A model generated the notes under the pieces. The model made no database searches. It worked only from the letters and a program-made list of their open reading frames with translations, and was not told where the DNA came from. Positions 13,133 to 23,180 of a DNA stretch of 64,000 nucleotides are shown here, one piece after another; positions within the stretch are counted from its first letter, which is position 1, and each line of letters starts with the position of its first letter. This DNA comes from Lateolabrax maculatus. Its lineage: Eukaryota; Chordata; Actinopteri; Acropomatiformes; Lateolabracidae. The position numbers were made by a program, and so were the translations under genes. Where the stretch lies: NCBI GenBank assembly GCA_031216445.1, contig CM062206.1, positions 26,466,001 through 26,530,000 of the forward strand, in the 5' to 3' direction.

Positions 13133-13643
13133 GCAAGTGCATATGTAAATACATTTTTTTTTTTAATTACGGGGGCAGCAACAGATCAGAAATCACTAAA
13201 TAAACTGGTTACATTAGCAGAAAGTGTGAGACAAAGACCATCTTCACTAAAACAGCATCTGACATTTCTTCATGTGCTAAAGGATCAGTGGAAGGTGGAA
13301 GTAGCGTGACATGTTGTCTTGCAAATGGAAGGTGGAAGTAGCGTGACATGTTGTCTTGCAAATAGTCACAAAACCCAAATAGAGAAAAACAGGAAATTAT
13401 TGCATTTTGAGAAACTAAAACCGTTAATGACAGTTCTGTTGTCATTTGTTCTCCTCTTCCTCTCAGGGCAACTACAATGATGAATGCAAGTTCAAGGAGA
13501 ACCTCCTGCCCAACAATTATAATGCCTATGAATCAGCTGCTTACCCCGGCATGTACATTGGCCTCAGCAAGACTGGCAAAACGAAGAGAGGCAACCGGGT
13601 CACACCCACAATGACCATGACACACTTCCTTCCCAGGATATGA
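6362..13643 (+). CDS. fgf6: Fibroblast growth factor 6-like (FGF4/6 subfamily), complete, 3 exons
   Basis: This is a secreted heparin-binding growth factor that signals through FGF receptor tyrosine kinases; FGF6 is linked to muscle. Coding exons are 6362-6653, 8974-9077 and 13467-13643, totalling 573 nt (190 residues). The junctions are phase 1 and phase 0, and the 104-nt middle exon is the size usual for FGFs. Residues about 8-24 form a hydrophobic signal peptide after a basic start. The FGF core follows, with RLYCNVGIGFH, ERGVV, KGKLYGS, LLPNNYNAYES and GNRV, ending in THFLPRI. The segment NENRYSLLEIS, FGVRS and the final PRI favour FGF6, while KLYGS and GKTKRGNRV are FGF4-like, so the subfamily is firmer than the paralogue. 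The gene is split by introns of 2.3 and 4.4 kb that contain miniature transposons. Confidence 0.85.
8666..8714. other. GC-rich hairpin-forming block in fgf6-like intron 1
   Basis: CCGCTC at 8666 pairs with GAGCGG at 8709-8714. Inside, CCCTGCGGCAG can pair (with G-U pairs) with CTGCTGCGGGG. The block stands out in an AT-rich intron. It may be the remnant of a short repeat or structured RNA; no family was recognised. Confidence 0.4.
8974..9077 (+). CDS. fgf6: fgf6-like exon 2
   Basis: This 104-nt exon follows the acceptor CATCCCAG and encodes LLEISPVERGVVTLFG through KGKLYGS. Its donor is GTAAGA. The spliced codon A|GC restores serine. Confidence 0.9.
10237..11067. mobile_element. Non-autonomous DNA transposon with about 22-bp terminal inverted repeats
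   Basis: The left end AGAGGCCTGTACTAC followed by GAAGCAGG is matched in reverse complement by the right end (CCTGCTTTGTAGTACAGGCC then TCTG), with one mismatch. ACC flanks both sides as a possible 3-bp target duplication. The interior (about 830 bp) has no transposase. The end sequence resembles fish Harbinger-like elements, but the superfamily call is tentative. Confidence 0.75.
11176..11620 (+). mobile_element. Miniature transposon family A, copy 1
   Basis: This is a full-length copy (about 445 bp) of a family seen four times in the window. The left end is TAGTCTGGC...AGACTAAT and the right end is TTTGTCTGGTTCCCAGGCTA, so the termini are inverted copies of TAGCCTGG-n5-CCAGAC-AAT. The shared core includes AACATAAAGTTTAAGTGCAG. 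No coding capacity is evident. Confidence 0.75.
11707..12042 (+). mobile_element. Miniature transposon family A, copy 2 (right end missing)
   Basis: It begins TAGCCTGGCATCGCCAGACT, the cleanest left terminus of the family. It follows the shared core to about 12042 and then loses homology before the right terminus. Confidence 0.7.
12500..12803. mobile_element. Tc1/mariner-type MITE flanked by TA
   Basis: The left end CACTATACGGCCAAAAGTCA and the right end TGACATTTGGCCATATAGTG are imperfect inverted repeats. Each is flanked by TA (12498-12499 and 12804-12805), the mariner target duplication. The length is 304 bp with no transposase frame. Confidence 0.82.
13019..13132. repeat. (TA)n then (CA)n microsatellite
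   Basis: About 90 bases of TA with a few interruptions pass into a short CA run. The frames on both strands here (12972-13309) are only repeat translations. Confidence 0.95.
13290..13363. repeat. Tandem duplication, 2 x 37 bp
   Basis: The unit GGAAGGTGGAAGTAGCGTGA continuing through TGTTGTCTTGCAAAT occurs twice without visible mismatch (13290-13326 and 13327-13363). It lies about 100 bases before fgf6-like exon 3. Confidence 0.85.
13467..13643 (+). CDS. fgf6: fgf6-like exon 3 (terminal)
   Basis: After the acceptor CTTCCTCTCAG the frame reads GNYNDECKFKENLLPNNYNA and ends in THFLPRI then a stop. Within about 10-20 bases of the stop the sequence turns into a LINE, so the 3' UTR is at least partly transposon-derived. 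Confidence 0.9.
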   Translation, partial: GNYNDECKFKENLLPNNYNAYESAAYPGMYIGLSKTGKTKRGNRVTPTMTMTHFLPRI

Positions 13644-13654
13644 AGTTTAAAATC

Positions 13655-14640
13655 CATTGTTGGCCCAGTTCCATTCAACATCTATATGCTCCCACTAGCT
13701 TAAATTTTGAAAAAACAATATATCCTACCACGACATGCAGATTTACATAAAATAAATCCAGATGATTATGGACCAGTACAGTCACTGAATAAGTGCACTG
13801 AACAAATCAGTAATTGGAGGTGCCAGAAGTTTCTCCAATTAAAAAAGAATAAAACTGAAAATTTTTACATGCCAAAAGAGAACAATCAAGCGTCAGTGCT
13901 AATCTGAAGACCTAATTTTTAAGACCTCAAACCCTGTCAGTAATGTTGGTGTAATTCCTGACTCAGACCTAAATCTCAAAACCCACAACAGAACAAAATC
14001 AGCCTCTGCTTTAAAACTGTAGCGTGATTTCAAGGACTCATGTCTCAACAAGACTTGGACAAACTTTTAGACTGTTTTTAGTAGACTCGATTATTGTAAT
14101 AGTGTCTTTACAGGTCTCTGTAAAAACAGACAACTGCAGCTTGTTCCCCTCACTTGCCAGAACTTTGCACTGGCTTCCTATGCATCAGAGAATTGATTGG
14201 AAAATATTGACTTGACATCTGATAGGCTGCTCTGTTATGAGCCATCCAGATCTTAGATCATCTGGCAGTCCCAGGCTCAGAACCAAACATGCAGAAGCAG
14301 CTTTCAGTTTCTATGCACCACAGATCTGGAATAAACTGCCAGAACACTTGGTATGCCCCAGCCTGTGTTCTTTTAAATCGAGGCTTAACACTTTGGTTTG
14401 CCATTGCCTTACCCAAGCTCATTAAAAGATATTACATTTTTATACTTTTGCACTTAAGTCTACTGTATCTTATTTATTCTTTCCTTTATAATTTTATAAA
14501 AAATCAGTTTAATTTATGTTTATGCTTTTATTTTTAATGTGAAGCACTTTGAGTTGCCTTTGTGTATGAAATGTGTTATTAATAAACTTGCCTTGCCTTT
14601 GTGTATGAAATGTGTTATATAAATAAACTTGCCTTGCCTT
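13655..14640 (+). mobile_element. L2-type LINE (second family), decayed 3' part
   Basis: It starts within the phrase matching PVPFNIYMLPL of the RT and continues through frameshifted pieces such as GVIPDSDLNLKTH. Near the end, in 14237-14425, it keeps FYAPQIWNKLPEHL and SFKSRLNTLVCH. The 3' terminus reads TGAAGCACTTTGAGTTGCCTTTG and ends in a duplicated AATAAACTTGCCTTGCCTT unit. It lies immediately downstream of the fgf6-like stop and contains many stops. Confidence 0.75.
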
Positions 14641-15285
14641 AAAGATCAAAACTGTTAATGATACAGAACAAAGTCAAAGCAAGAGTTTGGTCAGATTTGA
14701 CTGCTGAAAGCATTTTTATTCTATATTATTCCGCTGTTTTTCAGGACGCTTCTACTTCCACGTTCAAAGTCGAAACTTCATTCAAACATCAAAACGTTCA
14801 GCTTAATTAGGACCAGGTTGCTCTTACTTTTCTCATTCATACCTTCTGAAATATTCAACGTTTTACGGGAATTTTGCTCCATTCAAATGGACAGAATGTT
14901 TAAAATTACCACATTTTCCCACTTTTCATGCATATTCAACTTTTCTCTACTCATTCATACTTTCAGCTACAAACTCCATTCAAACTTGTAAAAGTTCGAC
15001 ATCTTTCGTACATTCGAGGTATTATTCAACAGTCAAATCCCATTAATACTTTTAAAAATATTCAACTTTCTTTAAAACTTAGTTATGAAAGTCAATGAGC
15101 AAAACATTCAAAACCACTCTACATCTTCCAAATCTTTCACGTAGAAATGTCATTCCAACATTAAAACGTTCACACTTTGGACTTTCTGGCGTAAATTTAA
15201 CTCTTCCATATCATTCATACTTTTTACATCTCATTTCAAAATTCATGAAATTTTCAGCACTTGTAGGTTAAACATAACTTAAGAC
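14641..15285. repeat. Degenerate CATTCA/TTCAAC-rich repetitive stretch
   Basis: Phrases such as CTCATTCATACTTTC, CATTCAAAC and ATTCAACTTT recur irregularly. This suggests a decayed tandem or transposon-derived repeat. No gene was seen. Confidence 0.4.
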
Positions 15286-15289
15286 AGGG

Positions 15290-15770
15290 CTTCACAGGTC
15301 AGGTCAACTGCCTGTCTCTGTTCGCCTGTCTCACTCTGTGTGCCTAACAAGGCCGAGTTGGCTCTGGCCTCTGGTAGACCAAGGTCTGCTAGATATCTTC
15401 TAGGTTTTCAGGTTTAGACACAACAGGCTGGCGCCTGGTTGTTGACGCTGGATAAGAGAGACTGTTGAGAGGCTATGCTGTTGCTAGGACAGCAATGGTT
15501 GATGTCTTTCCTTGTTTGGATCTGATATCCAATAGAGTCATCACACATGCCAGGCTGAGTTAGGAATAACCCTATTTGGATATAGCGGAACTTATCAGTT
15601 CTGGGGAAATACTGAATTCAGATTTGGGTAGCAGTACGCTGTGATTCACACGTGGTGTCTCCCTTTTCTCCTCGATCGAGCTTCAATAAATATTCCGGTG
15701 TAAGACATCCAGGTCTCCTGAAACTTCTTGTTAGAGTGAACCAGCTCTAAGATTTCCATCACAAGGGTGA
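15290..15770 (+). mobile_element. Possible LTR-like segment
   Basis: CAATAAATATTCCGG near 15681 followed by about 70 bases ending TTTCCATCA resembles an R-U5 region of a retroviral-type LTR. I could not find a clear left end, target duplication or primer-binding site, so this is weak. Confidence 0.25.
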
Positions 15771-17085
15771 CAGTAACAGTAGATGTGGATGACTGTGTTG
15801 GCCAACTATTAGCTCATAGATATCTAAGTGCATTAGTCAGAAGTGTGCCCTATAAAGCACACTTACTATGACTATGCCCTTATCGATTTGGCCATTAGGA
15901 ATTTTACGGTATCTGTGTCTATACTATAAATACAATCCACTGACATCTTGTGTTTAAAATCACATCACATATCATCAACGTGTGGCGGAGTGAGCGTGTG
16001 GGTGGAGGCCATCAGAACCAGACAACGCCACCTGGGGAGTCTCACCCCAGGAAATACTGCATCTTATAACAGTCTGACTGAGACCTCAATTACTTAACAG
16101 ACAACACGACAGAGACGTGGTTCCAAAGTAAGACCAAATTTATTAATATCAATTAAAGTTAATTAATGAAAGAAAATCTGTAAAGAAAGGGATTAACACA
16201 AGAAAAGGAATCAAATTATGAAAAGTAACAGTTTTATTAACAAGTTCTTTTATATAAAATAAAACACTAAAAGTCTATTTTTAAACACTTATTCCAAAAT
16301 CAACAAAAGGGAGTGGACAAAAGCCAGCTAAAGGGAGGCAGCCTACCTAAGTGTGTGTTCCAGGAGTGCAACAACTTACCCACCACGTGTGCTCACAGCA
16401 ATCACTGCAAATTGTGCATCACTGCAAACTGTGTGCCGGTGAACTTTAACACTACAAACAGTGAGGGGAACCACACTACCGTGCCTAGCCTCCACTATAA
16501 GCCGACTAATGCCACTAGAAAAGGAACAAAAACAACATTACAAACAATTAAAAACACCAGTTGGTCCAGGCTAACATGTGCAAATCAATCAGGAGTAAAA
16601 CTAATACCAAGGCAAAACATCAGCTGACAATGACCTTAATAAAAAGGTGCACCGGCTAACCCAGCTTAATCAGTGTCCATAACCTTGGAGAACTATAAAA
16701 ATGACAAAAGTTCATGTCTATTAGTACCACTTCACATCGCATCACATGAATCAGCAGTTTACACATACCTTGTTTCATTAGCAGACACCAATACAACCAG
16801 GCAAAAGAGGGAGAGGAGAGCTCAGAGTCAGAGGAAGCCCACACAACAGCCAGAGAGAGACAAAGAGACCATGAGGCCACAGGTGCCTTAAATGCCCTCA
16901 GCCTAATCAGGAAGCAATAGGGAGGGGTTGGCCTGAACACCAGGGTGTGTTCAAGAACCAACCACTTAGTGAATGCAACCCTGGTTACCCCATCACAAAC
17001 GCAACAGTATTGTCCAGTAACTGAGTGGTAGAATGTGAAAAATGTGTTGCACTGTTGCAGAAGTTGGAGTCCGAGCATTCTGACC
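15771..17085. other. Unassigned non-coding stretch
   Basis: This may contain a transposon body (16000-16990), but I recognised no termini or protein domain. The frames at 16313-16627 and 16656-17078 resemble nothing known. Confidence 0.3.
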
Positions 17086-17634
17086 TAGGATACCACACGT
17101 CCATTAGATGCCTCAGCAAAAGTGCCTGAAAACATAGATCCAGGAGTTCTGTCAGATGAAATGAAAAGACTTCCCTGAGCTGACTAATGCAGACTGGTTG
17201 GCTGACTTGGCATTCACTGTGGATGTGCACTGGCTACATGCATGAACTCAATACCAGGCTACAAGACAAGGGCCTTTTTGCAAGATGTTTAGCCAAGTGA
17301 AGGCCTTCATGGCAAAGATCAAGCTCCTTTCATGCCAAGTGGAGAACAACATGCTCAGCCACTTCCCCATACTGAAATGCAGGGCTCTGTCTGATGACCA
17401 GTGTAGCAGACTTGCTTTTGCAGGACTTGCATGGTGAGTTTTCCAGATCATCTGAGGATTTTAAAGCAGTGGAAAGTGAGATACTCTTGACCTCCTCTTT
17501 TTTCACGTGTGACGTGGACAGTGCTCCCACTGATGTCCAGATGAACTCATTGAGCAGTCAAAATCACTCCCAGCAGAACATTTCAGAACCGTGCCACTGT
17601 AGAGATTCTACTCCTTTCAAGAAAGAGAACTTTC
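17086..17634 (+). pseudogene. Decayed hAT-type transposase-derived gene (GTF2IRD2/ZBED-like)
   Basis: The plus strand keeps a frameshifted run with DWLADLAFTVD, FSQVKAFMAKIKLL, CQVENNMLSHFP and SDDQCS. I recognise this order from the hAT-derived part of GTF2IRD2/ZBED-like proteins. Several stops and at least two frame changes break it. It is cut off at 17635 by the 3' tail of an L2 element. The family call is by eye. Confidence 0.55.
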
Positions 17635-18754
17635 CAAGTCAAGTCAATTTTATTTGTATAGCGCCAAATCATAACAAAAGTTATCTCAAGACGCTTTCAC
17701 ATAGAGTAGGTCTAGACCATACTCTTTAAAATATTATTTACAGAGACCCAACAGTTCCCACCATGAGCAAGCACTTGGCGACAGTGGCGAGGAAAAACTC
17801 CCTTTAACAGGTAGAAACCTCGAGCAGAACCAGGCTCTGGGTGGGCGGCCATCTGCATCGACTGAGTTGGGTTGAAAGGGGAGGAGAGAGGGGGAGAGGG
17901 GAGACAGAACAGGAGGAGAGACAACAAATCAGACTAATAATAATAACAACTGCAGCAGTGAGTGTGGAGCAGGAACATGGGGGCAGTAGACGGCCGGCAA
18001 TCACAGATCCAGAATCTACAGCTCCAGGGGCGGAAATACCTGCAGAAAGTGAGAAGGCGAAAAAACACAGAAAGCACAAGGACTACCAGGAAGAAATGGA
18101 GTTGGTAACCTGTATTAGTGGGATAGGAATGCGTACAGATAGAGAGGGAGAGGAGGAGAGAGAAGCTCAGTGCGTCCTAGGAAGTCCCCCAGCTTTTATA
18201 GGAAGCCTATAACAGCATAACTAAGGGATGGTTCAGGACTCACCTGAGCCAGTCCTAACTATAAGCTTTATCAAAAAGGAACGTTTTTAGCATACTCTTA
18301 AACGAAGAGAGGGTGTCTGCCTCCCAAACCCAAATTGGGAGCTGATTCCACAGAAGAGGAGCTTGATAACTAAAGGCTCTGGCTCCCATTCTACTTTTAG
18401 AGACTTTAGGTACCACAAGTAACCCTGCATTCTGTGAGCGTAGTGCTCTAGTGGGGTAATACGGTACTATCAGCTCTTTAAGATATGATGGTGCTTGACC
18501 AATAAGAGCTTTGTAAGTGAGGAGGACGACCTTAAATTCTATTCTAGATTTCACAGGGAGCCAGTGCAGAGAAGCTAATATCGGAGAAATATGTTCTCTT
18601 TTGCTAGTTCCTGTCAGTACACGTGCAGCCGCATTCTGGATCAGCTGGAGAGTCTTTAGAGACTTATCGGGGCAACCCGATAATAAGGAGTTACAATAAT
18701 CTAACCTAGAAGTAACAAATGCATGAACTAGTTTTTCTGCATCTTTTTGAGATA
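17635..18754 (-). mobile_element. 5'-truncated L2-type LINE, 3' part
   Basis: It holds the C-terminal part of ORF2 (18255-18797, with SRLDYCNSLLSGCPDKSL and LLWNQLPIWVWEADTL) and the full 3' UTR and tail, ending AAGTCAAGTCAATTTTATTT on the plus strand. Homology to the other copies ends around 18754. Confidence 0.88.
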
Positions 18755-18923
18755 CAGATGACCACTTTTCAGCTCTACTACACATCGCAACATCCAAGAC
18801 TTCACATCACTTTGATGCCCTCATTCACTTTCATCAGAGACTTCATTCCTCCCACTGAGCAAGTTGGCAACTAATTATATCACGTTTGTGTCTGGCCCAT
18901 GGCAGCCTGATCAATTTCTCATC

Positions 18924-19782
18924 TAGGCTGGCATTGCCAGATGAAGAATAAACATTGAGCCCCCTTCAGACTGATATAGAATACACATTGGGGCCCCCCT
19001 GCAGACTTGCTGAATTGATCAGGTCTGGACCCCCTTCCCCTATGCTAAGTCTGGAGTTCCTTCCCCTCTGCTAATTAACCCTTTGGTCTTGTCAACTTGG
19101 TGTCCCCTGCAAGTCTGATAGCAAATGCCCCTTTCCTACCTTTTGTCTTCTGTTGTTCTTACGTCACTGCTTTGTTCTTACTGTATAAAACTGTATCTGT
19201 GTCTTGACTCTGGGTCCATTCACCGACTCAGATCCGTTCTGTGTCTGTCAGTGCACCAGTGTGCCGGCATGCTTGAATAAACTCACAACACTACAGCAAA
19301 CCTCTAACCTGGACTTGGATTTTTCCTCAACACCAGACTAATTCGCAAATGCGTATTAGTTTGGAACCTCTCAGTTAATTTTCGATTTCCAAGGGGTGTT
19401 ATCAATGGCCGTGACAACCAATCAGAGCAACGAAGCCAGTCAGAAGTACGGCAAACACATATTTCTTATCAAGATAAAGTTTAAGTGCAGTTGTTTGTTC
19501 TTCTTTTAGAGAAAATGTAACGCCCTGTCCATTTAATACTGTCACTGTAGCTGGCCATGGAAAGGGAGCCGCCATATTGGATATTTATAAAGATGCTTTA
19601 ACAGCGCTCCTCTCTGTCAGTCATCGTATTAAAACCGCCTCATATTAGATAAACACTTGTGATTGGTTTGAGCGACACAATGGTGCTGCCAGTACCAAGG
19701 AAATCAGTTTGAATGGGAGAGTGGCCAGACTTATCTGAGCAAATAAAACATGAGCTCACAGATTCGTCTGGTTCCCAGGCTA
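18924..19782 (+). mobile_element. Miniature transposon family A, copy 3, interrupted by a solo LTR
   Basis: The left terminus TAGGCTGGCATTGCCAGA at 18924 is separated from the rest (CCAGACTAATTCGCAAATG onward at 19333) by 391 bp of LTR. The right terminus is CGTCTGGTTCCCAGGCTA at 19782. Without the insertion the element would match copies 1 and 2. Confidence 0.8.
18942..19332 (+). mobile_element. Solo LTR (retrovirus-like), TSD CCAGA
   Basis: The segment begins TGAAGAATAAACATT and ends TTTTCCTCAACA, so it has TG...CA termini. CCAGA occurs directly on both sides (18937-18941 and 19333-19337) as a 5-bp target duplication. Inside are a cAMP-response-like ACGTCAC at about 19161, a TATA box (TATAAAA, about 19184) and AATAAA at 19276, in the U3-R-U5 order expected for plus-strand transcription. 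There is no internal coding region, so it is a solo LTR left after recombination. Confidence 0.8.
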
Positions 19783-21835
19783 TTTTTCTTCTGGCCCCAC
19801 ATGGAAAATCATTGCCTTCCCCTAGCCGCTGTAGGGCTGCAGTGTTTTGACAGCATTCTTTAAAGTGAAGAAATCAGCAGCGATTTTGATGACGATTATA
19901 TTTTTAAATTAGCAATAAATATTACAGGATATTATCACTGTGTTTTATAGCATTTGAGCTATATACCAGTCAGCAAATGAACAGAATGAACAGTTTATCT
20001 AGCTAACATATAGTATACACATGCTGGAACTGAAAGTTGGGCAGGATGTGATGTTTGAAATAAATTAGGAAATCTTACTAGTTTTAACTTGCGTGTCGGG
20101 AAAACAATTCAGTCATTACTGTATTAAGTATTGAGTATTGATCATGTTGATGTAGGTGTTCTGTCATAGTTGTATTAAAAAACTATTGTCAGTTGAAATA
20201 GTGACACCTAGTGGTCCTTATGGGTATGCTTATGTAATTCTAAGTACTCTTCAGAGACTGGGGCCTCCTAGTGGCTCTTTTAAGCTTTAATGAGGAAGTG
20301 GGTGCACATGCCATGGAAGTATTTCAGTGTTTCAGTTCAACTGCGTAAATCAGCAACATCTGCATACATCTTATGCCTTTGGTTGCATCGTTGGTATGTA
20401 ATGTTATTTTATGTTTATTCACCATTTATATTTATTGTTTAATTTACGCTGTTGCATTTCTAAGGCATATAAACAAAATATTTATAGGGCCATGTTGACT
20501 GATGTTTTTTCAAGCCAGTTTGTGAATCAGGCTATTTTCAGTTGGTCTCATTTTTAATCAAGCATATTTGGGAAGTTTATATTTGAAGCTCTCACATAAA
20601 ATGCATGATTATTGCCATTTAGGGTACAGATGCATAATGTGTAGATATAAGTCGAAGCAATTCATTTTGCCTTTTATTTGTTCATTTGTAACAATTGAGC
20701 TGACATATTTGTGGTTTTTCTTTATAGTTTCACCCTTTCTTCTTGTCAATAAAACCTGTTGGCAACCACATGACGGTCTTCAGAGTCCTGATGAGGGAAA
20801 GGTGTTTAGCTGCCTGTCAACACATACACACCATGTGTATTGAGGACAATACAGTAGGCTATCTAAATAAAACGACAAGGAGCATGTAGACCATTCTAGG
20901 AGTGTTGGGCAGCCCCTGCAGCACACTGTAGACTTCAAAAAGTTGATAGAACGACTTCAGCAAAGAACACAGAAAAGACACTGACACTATTCATGTTTTA
21001 AATGTATTAAAGCTTCAGGAGGTTAGGGTTAATGATTTATTTTTTAATTGATATGGAATTAAATGATTAGATATTTATATACTATATCCTGCTATGGGTG
21101 AAGATGAAACAGGAAACATTGTCTTAATTAAGTAAACATTGTCACATGTTGCTTACCAATGAAGTACTCCTCATTTTTTTGTGAAAGCATTTGGTTGTTG
21201 ACGTTGACCCTGTTTAGCTGTAAAACGGTTTAAGTGACAGAGTTTCTGTTATCAAAATGTTACCATAATAAAAGGTGAGAAAATGCATTGTCCCTATTAA
21301 AATCTACAGATATTGATAGAATTATACCCACATCTAAGTAACTTACATTTTAAGAGTAGTAAGATCTTAGAGATCATATTTATTCATTATGTCATTGCTG
21401 AGCATTGCAGATGACAGTATACGTGATATTTAATGCTAATGATATTTTGGTGATCTGACTGGCTGCAAAGCTATAATAAACAATAAACAATATAGTAGTC
21501 TTTTCTCAGTTGATGATAATTCCTGTGATCAAAACCTTACAGAAAAACTTAATATCTGCCTAAAAAGATGTTTGAAAGTTTCACCTCTGTCAACAACCAG
21601 CAGTAATGTCTTGGGGTCCTGAAGTACACCTGTACATCAATTCAGCAAGGTGAGAAGTTAAACCACTGGAGGCCAGCAAAGATAAGGGTGTTAAGTTACT
21701 CCAAGAAAGGGTGTTAAGTTACTCTAAGAAAATGTGATGCAGTGAGTGATCCCTTCTAAATTAAAGCAGATCTTCAAACCAATATTAATATTTCATATAG
21801 ATTCCATAGTGTCTGTATTTATAGTAGTAATTTGT
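19783..21835. other. Intergenic AT-rich stretch
   Basis: There is no recognisable gene. The frame 20568-20843 has no known domain. A near-duplicate phrase (AAGGGTGTTAAGTTACTC) occurs twice around 21685-21725. Confidence 0.35.
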
Positions 21836-21837
21836 TG

Positions 21838-21968
21838 TTGGGAATTTTTGGGTTTCTGTAAAAAAATATTTTAAAGAGTATAGTCTAGACCTACTCTATG
21901 TGAAAAGTGTATTGAGATAACTTTTGTTATGATTTGGCGCTATACAAATAAAATTGACTTGACTTGAC
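21838..21968 (+). mobile_element. L2-type LINE, extreme 3' tail
   Basis: This matches the last about 130 bases of the other L2 copies, from the GGGTTTCTGTA phrase through TTTGGCGCTATACAAATAAA to the GACTTGACTT end. Confidence 0.85.
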
Positions 21969-22572
21969 TAGTGACATAAACTAACCACACATAGTGATAA
22001 TGGACAATACTGTAGATGTAGCACACATTGAAGTGAATATTTTTCACTTAAAATTCAGTCCTTATAACAATTAAACCTTGGAGGAGGAATGAAGGTAGGA
22101 ATGAAAAAAATTAACAGATAGCATTTTTGTTCATGATATATTTTAATATGTGCAGTATTGACAAAAATAAAACACAGCATGACAAATTCTTTAATAGGAT
22201 TAATTTTCTATAACACTTAGGGGGGAAATAAGTAATTAGCCAGAAATAAATACTCAAACCAAACCTGTGGGCTTGAATTGACAAGTCTAGATTGACAGGG
22301 TGCATCAATTATATTTTACAAATAATAGTCCTCAGTGACTTAGCGCTTTAAAACAAATAAACGTTTGTTGCATCTTAACATCCATCATTTTGTTAACTTA
22401 AAAGGAATACACCACTGAAAATCTCTTGTGAGTATCAAACACTCCCCTAGAGCTGCCTTGCTCCACAAACATGTAAGCAACATTCTCTAGTCTGCAGAGA
22501 TGCTTGATATTCAAAAGAAATTTTCAGTGGATTGTTCCTTTAAGGGTTGCCAGGTTAAATTAGAGTGGCAGC
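21969..22572. other. Downstream flank, probable 3' UTR of immt
   Basis: This lies directly 3' of the immt stop (minus strand). A minus-strand ATTAAA occurs near 22142, but no clear polyadenylation site can be fixed by eye. Confidence 0.35.
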
Positions 22573-23180
22573 CTATGGAGCCTGGGTGGTTCCTAACCCC
22601 ACAGCATTTGCATAAGCAGATAGCAAACTGACTACCTGCCTGGTTTCCAGTGTGAGTCTGGCTTCAGTCAGCCAGTCCTCCACCACTCTCCTGGCCTCTC
22701 CTCTTAACTGGTTCACTAGTTTAGCTGCTAACTCCAGATCCCCGTGCTCTAAGCAGTAGCTAGCATAGGAAAGAAGCTTGAATGGGTCTAAATCCTCACT
22801 GCCCAACTGGGTGGGTGGAGCTTCCTGTTTATCCTCAAACAGCAGTGCAGCTTGAAGGTAGGACAAGAAATACTGGTACAAGGAGTTGTGAGATTCGTCA
22901 ATGAGGGCAACCCGGCGCACCAGCAATCGTATGGAGTTGAAGCGCGCACGAAGGGACGCCTCACTGTACACGCCGCGGTGCAGGGATTCTTCTGGAAGGG
23001 CCGATGACAGAGCCAAGGCAAAGTCATTGTCGTGGCAGCTGTCTCGCACAGCCTGAGCGGCACCCTCCAAAGGCATGGTGGGGAAATCAGCATCAGCAGT
23101 CTTTAACGTGTAATTGAGAGCCTCAACAGAGAGCCAGAGCTGGTGAGCTTTACGGGCCTCTTCCTCTGCTACCACATGGC
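22573..23180 (-). CDS. immt: immt exon 15 (terminal)
   Basis: This 608-nt exon encodes the mitofilin C-terminal domain from HVVAEEEARKAHQLWLSVEA through SYCLEHGDLELAAKLVNQL to the end at GLGTTQAP and stop. Confidence 0.96.

Noticed and set aside
12972..13309. Frames on both strands over the TA/CA repeat
   Set aside because: They translate simple repeats (IYIYIY, HTHTHT) and have no domain.
16313..16627. 104-codon plus-strand frame rich in Cys, Asn and Thr
   Set aside because: It resembles no family I know, has no splice or promoter context, and lies in a stretch that may be transposon body.
17841..18212. Frame with MGGHLHRLSWVERG and similar frames at 46942 and 58810
   Set aside because: Present in each L2 copy within its 3' UTR; it is reverse-strand reading of the LINE tail, not a gene.
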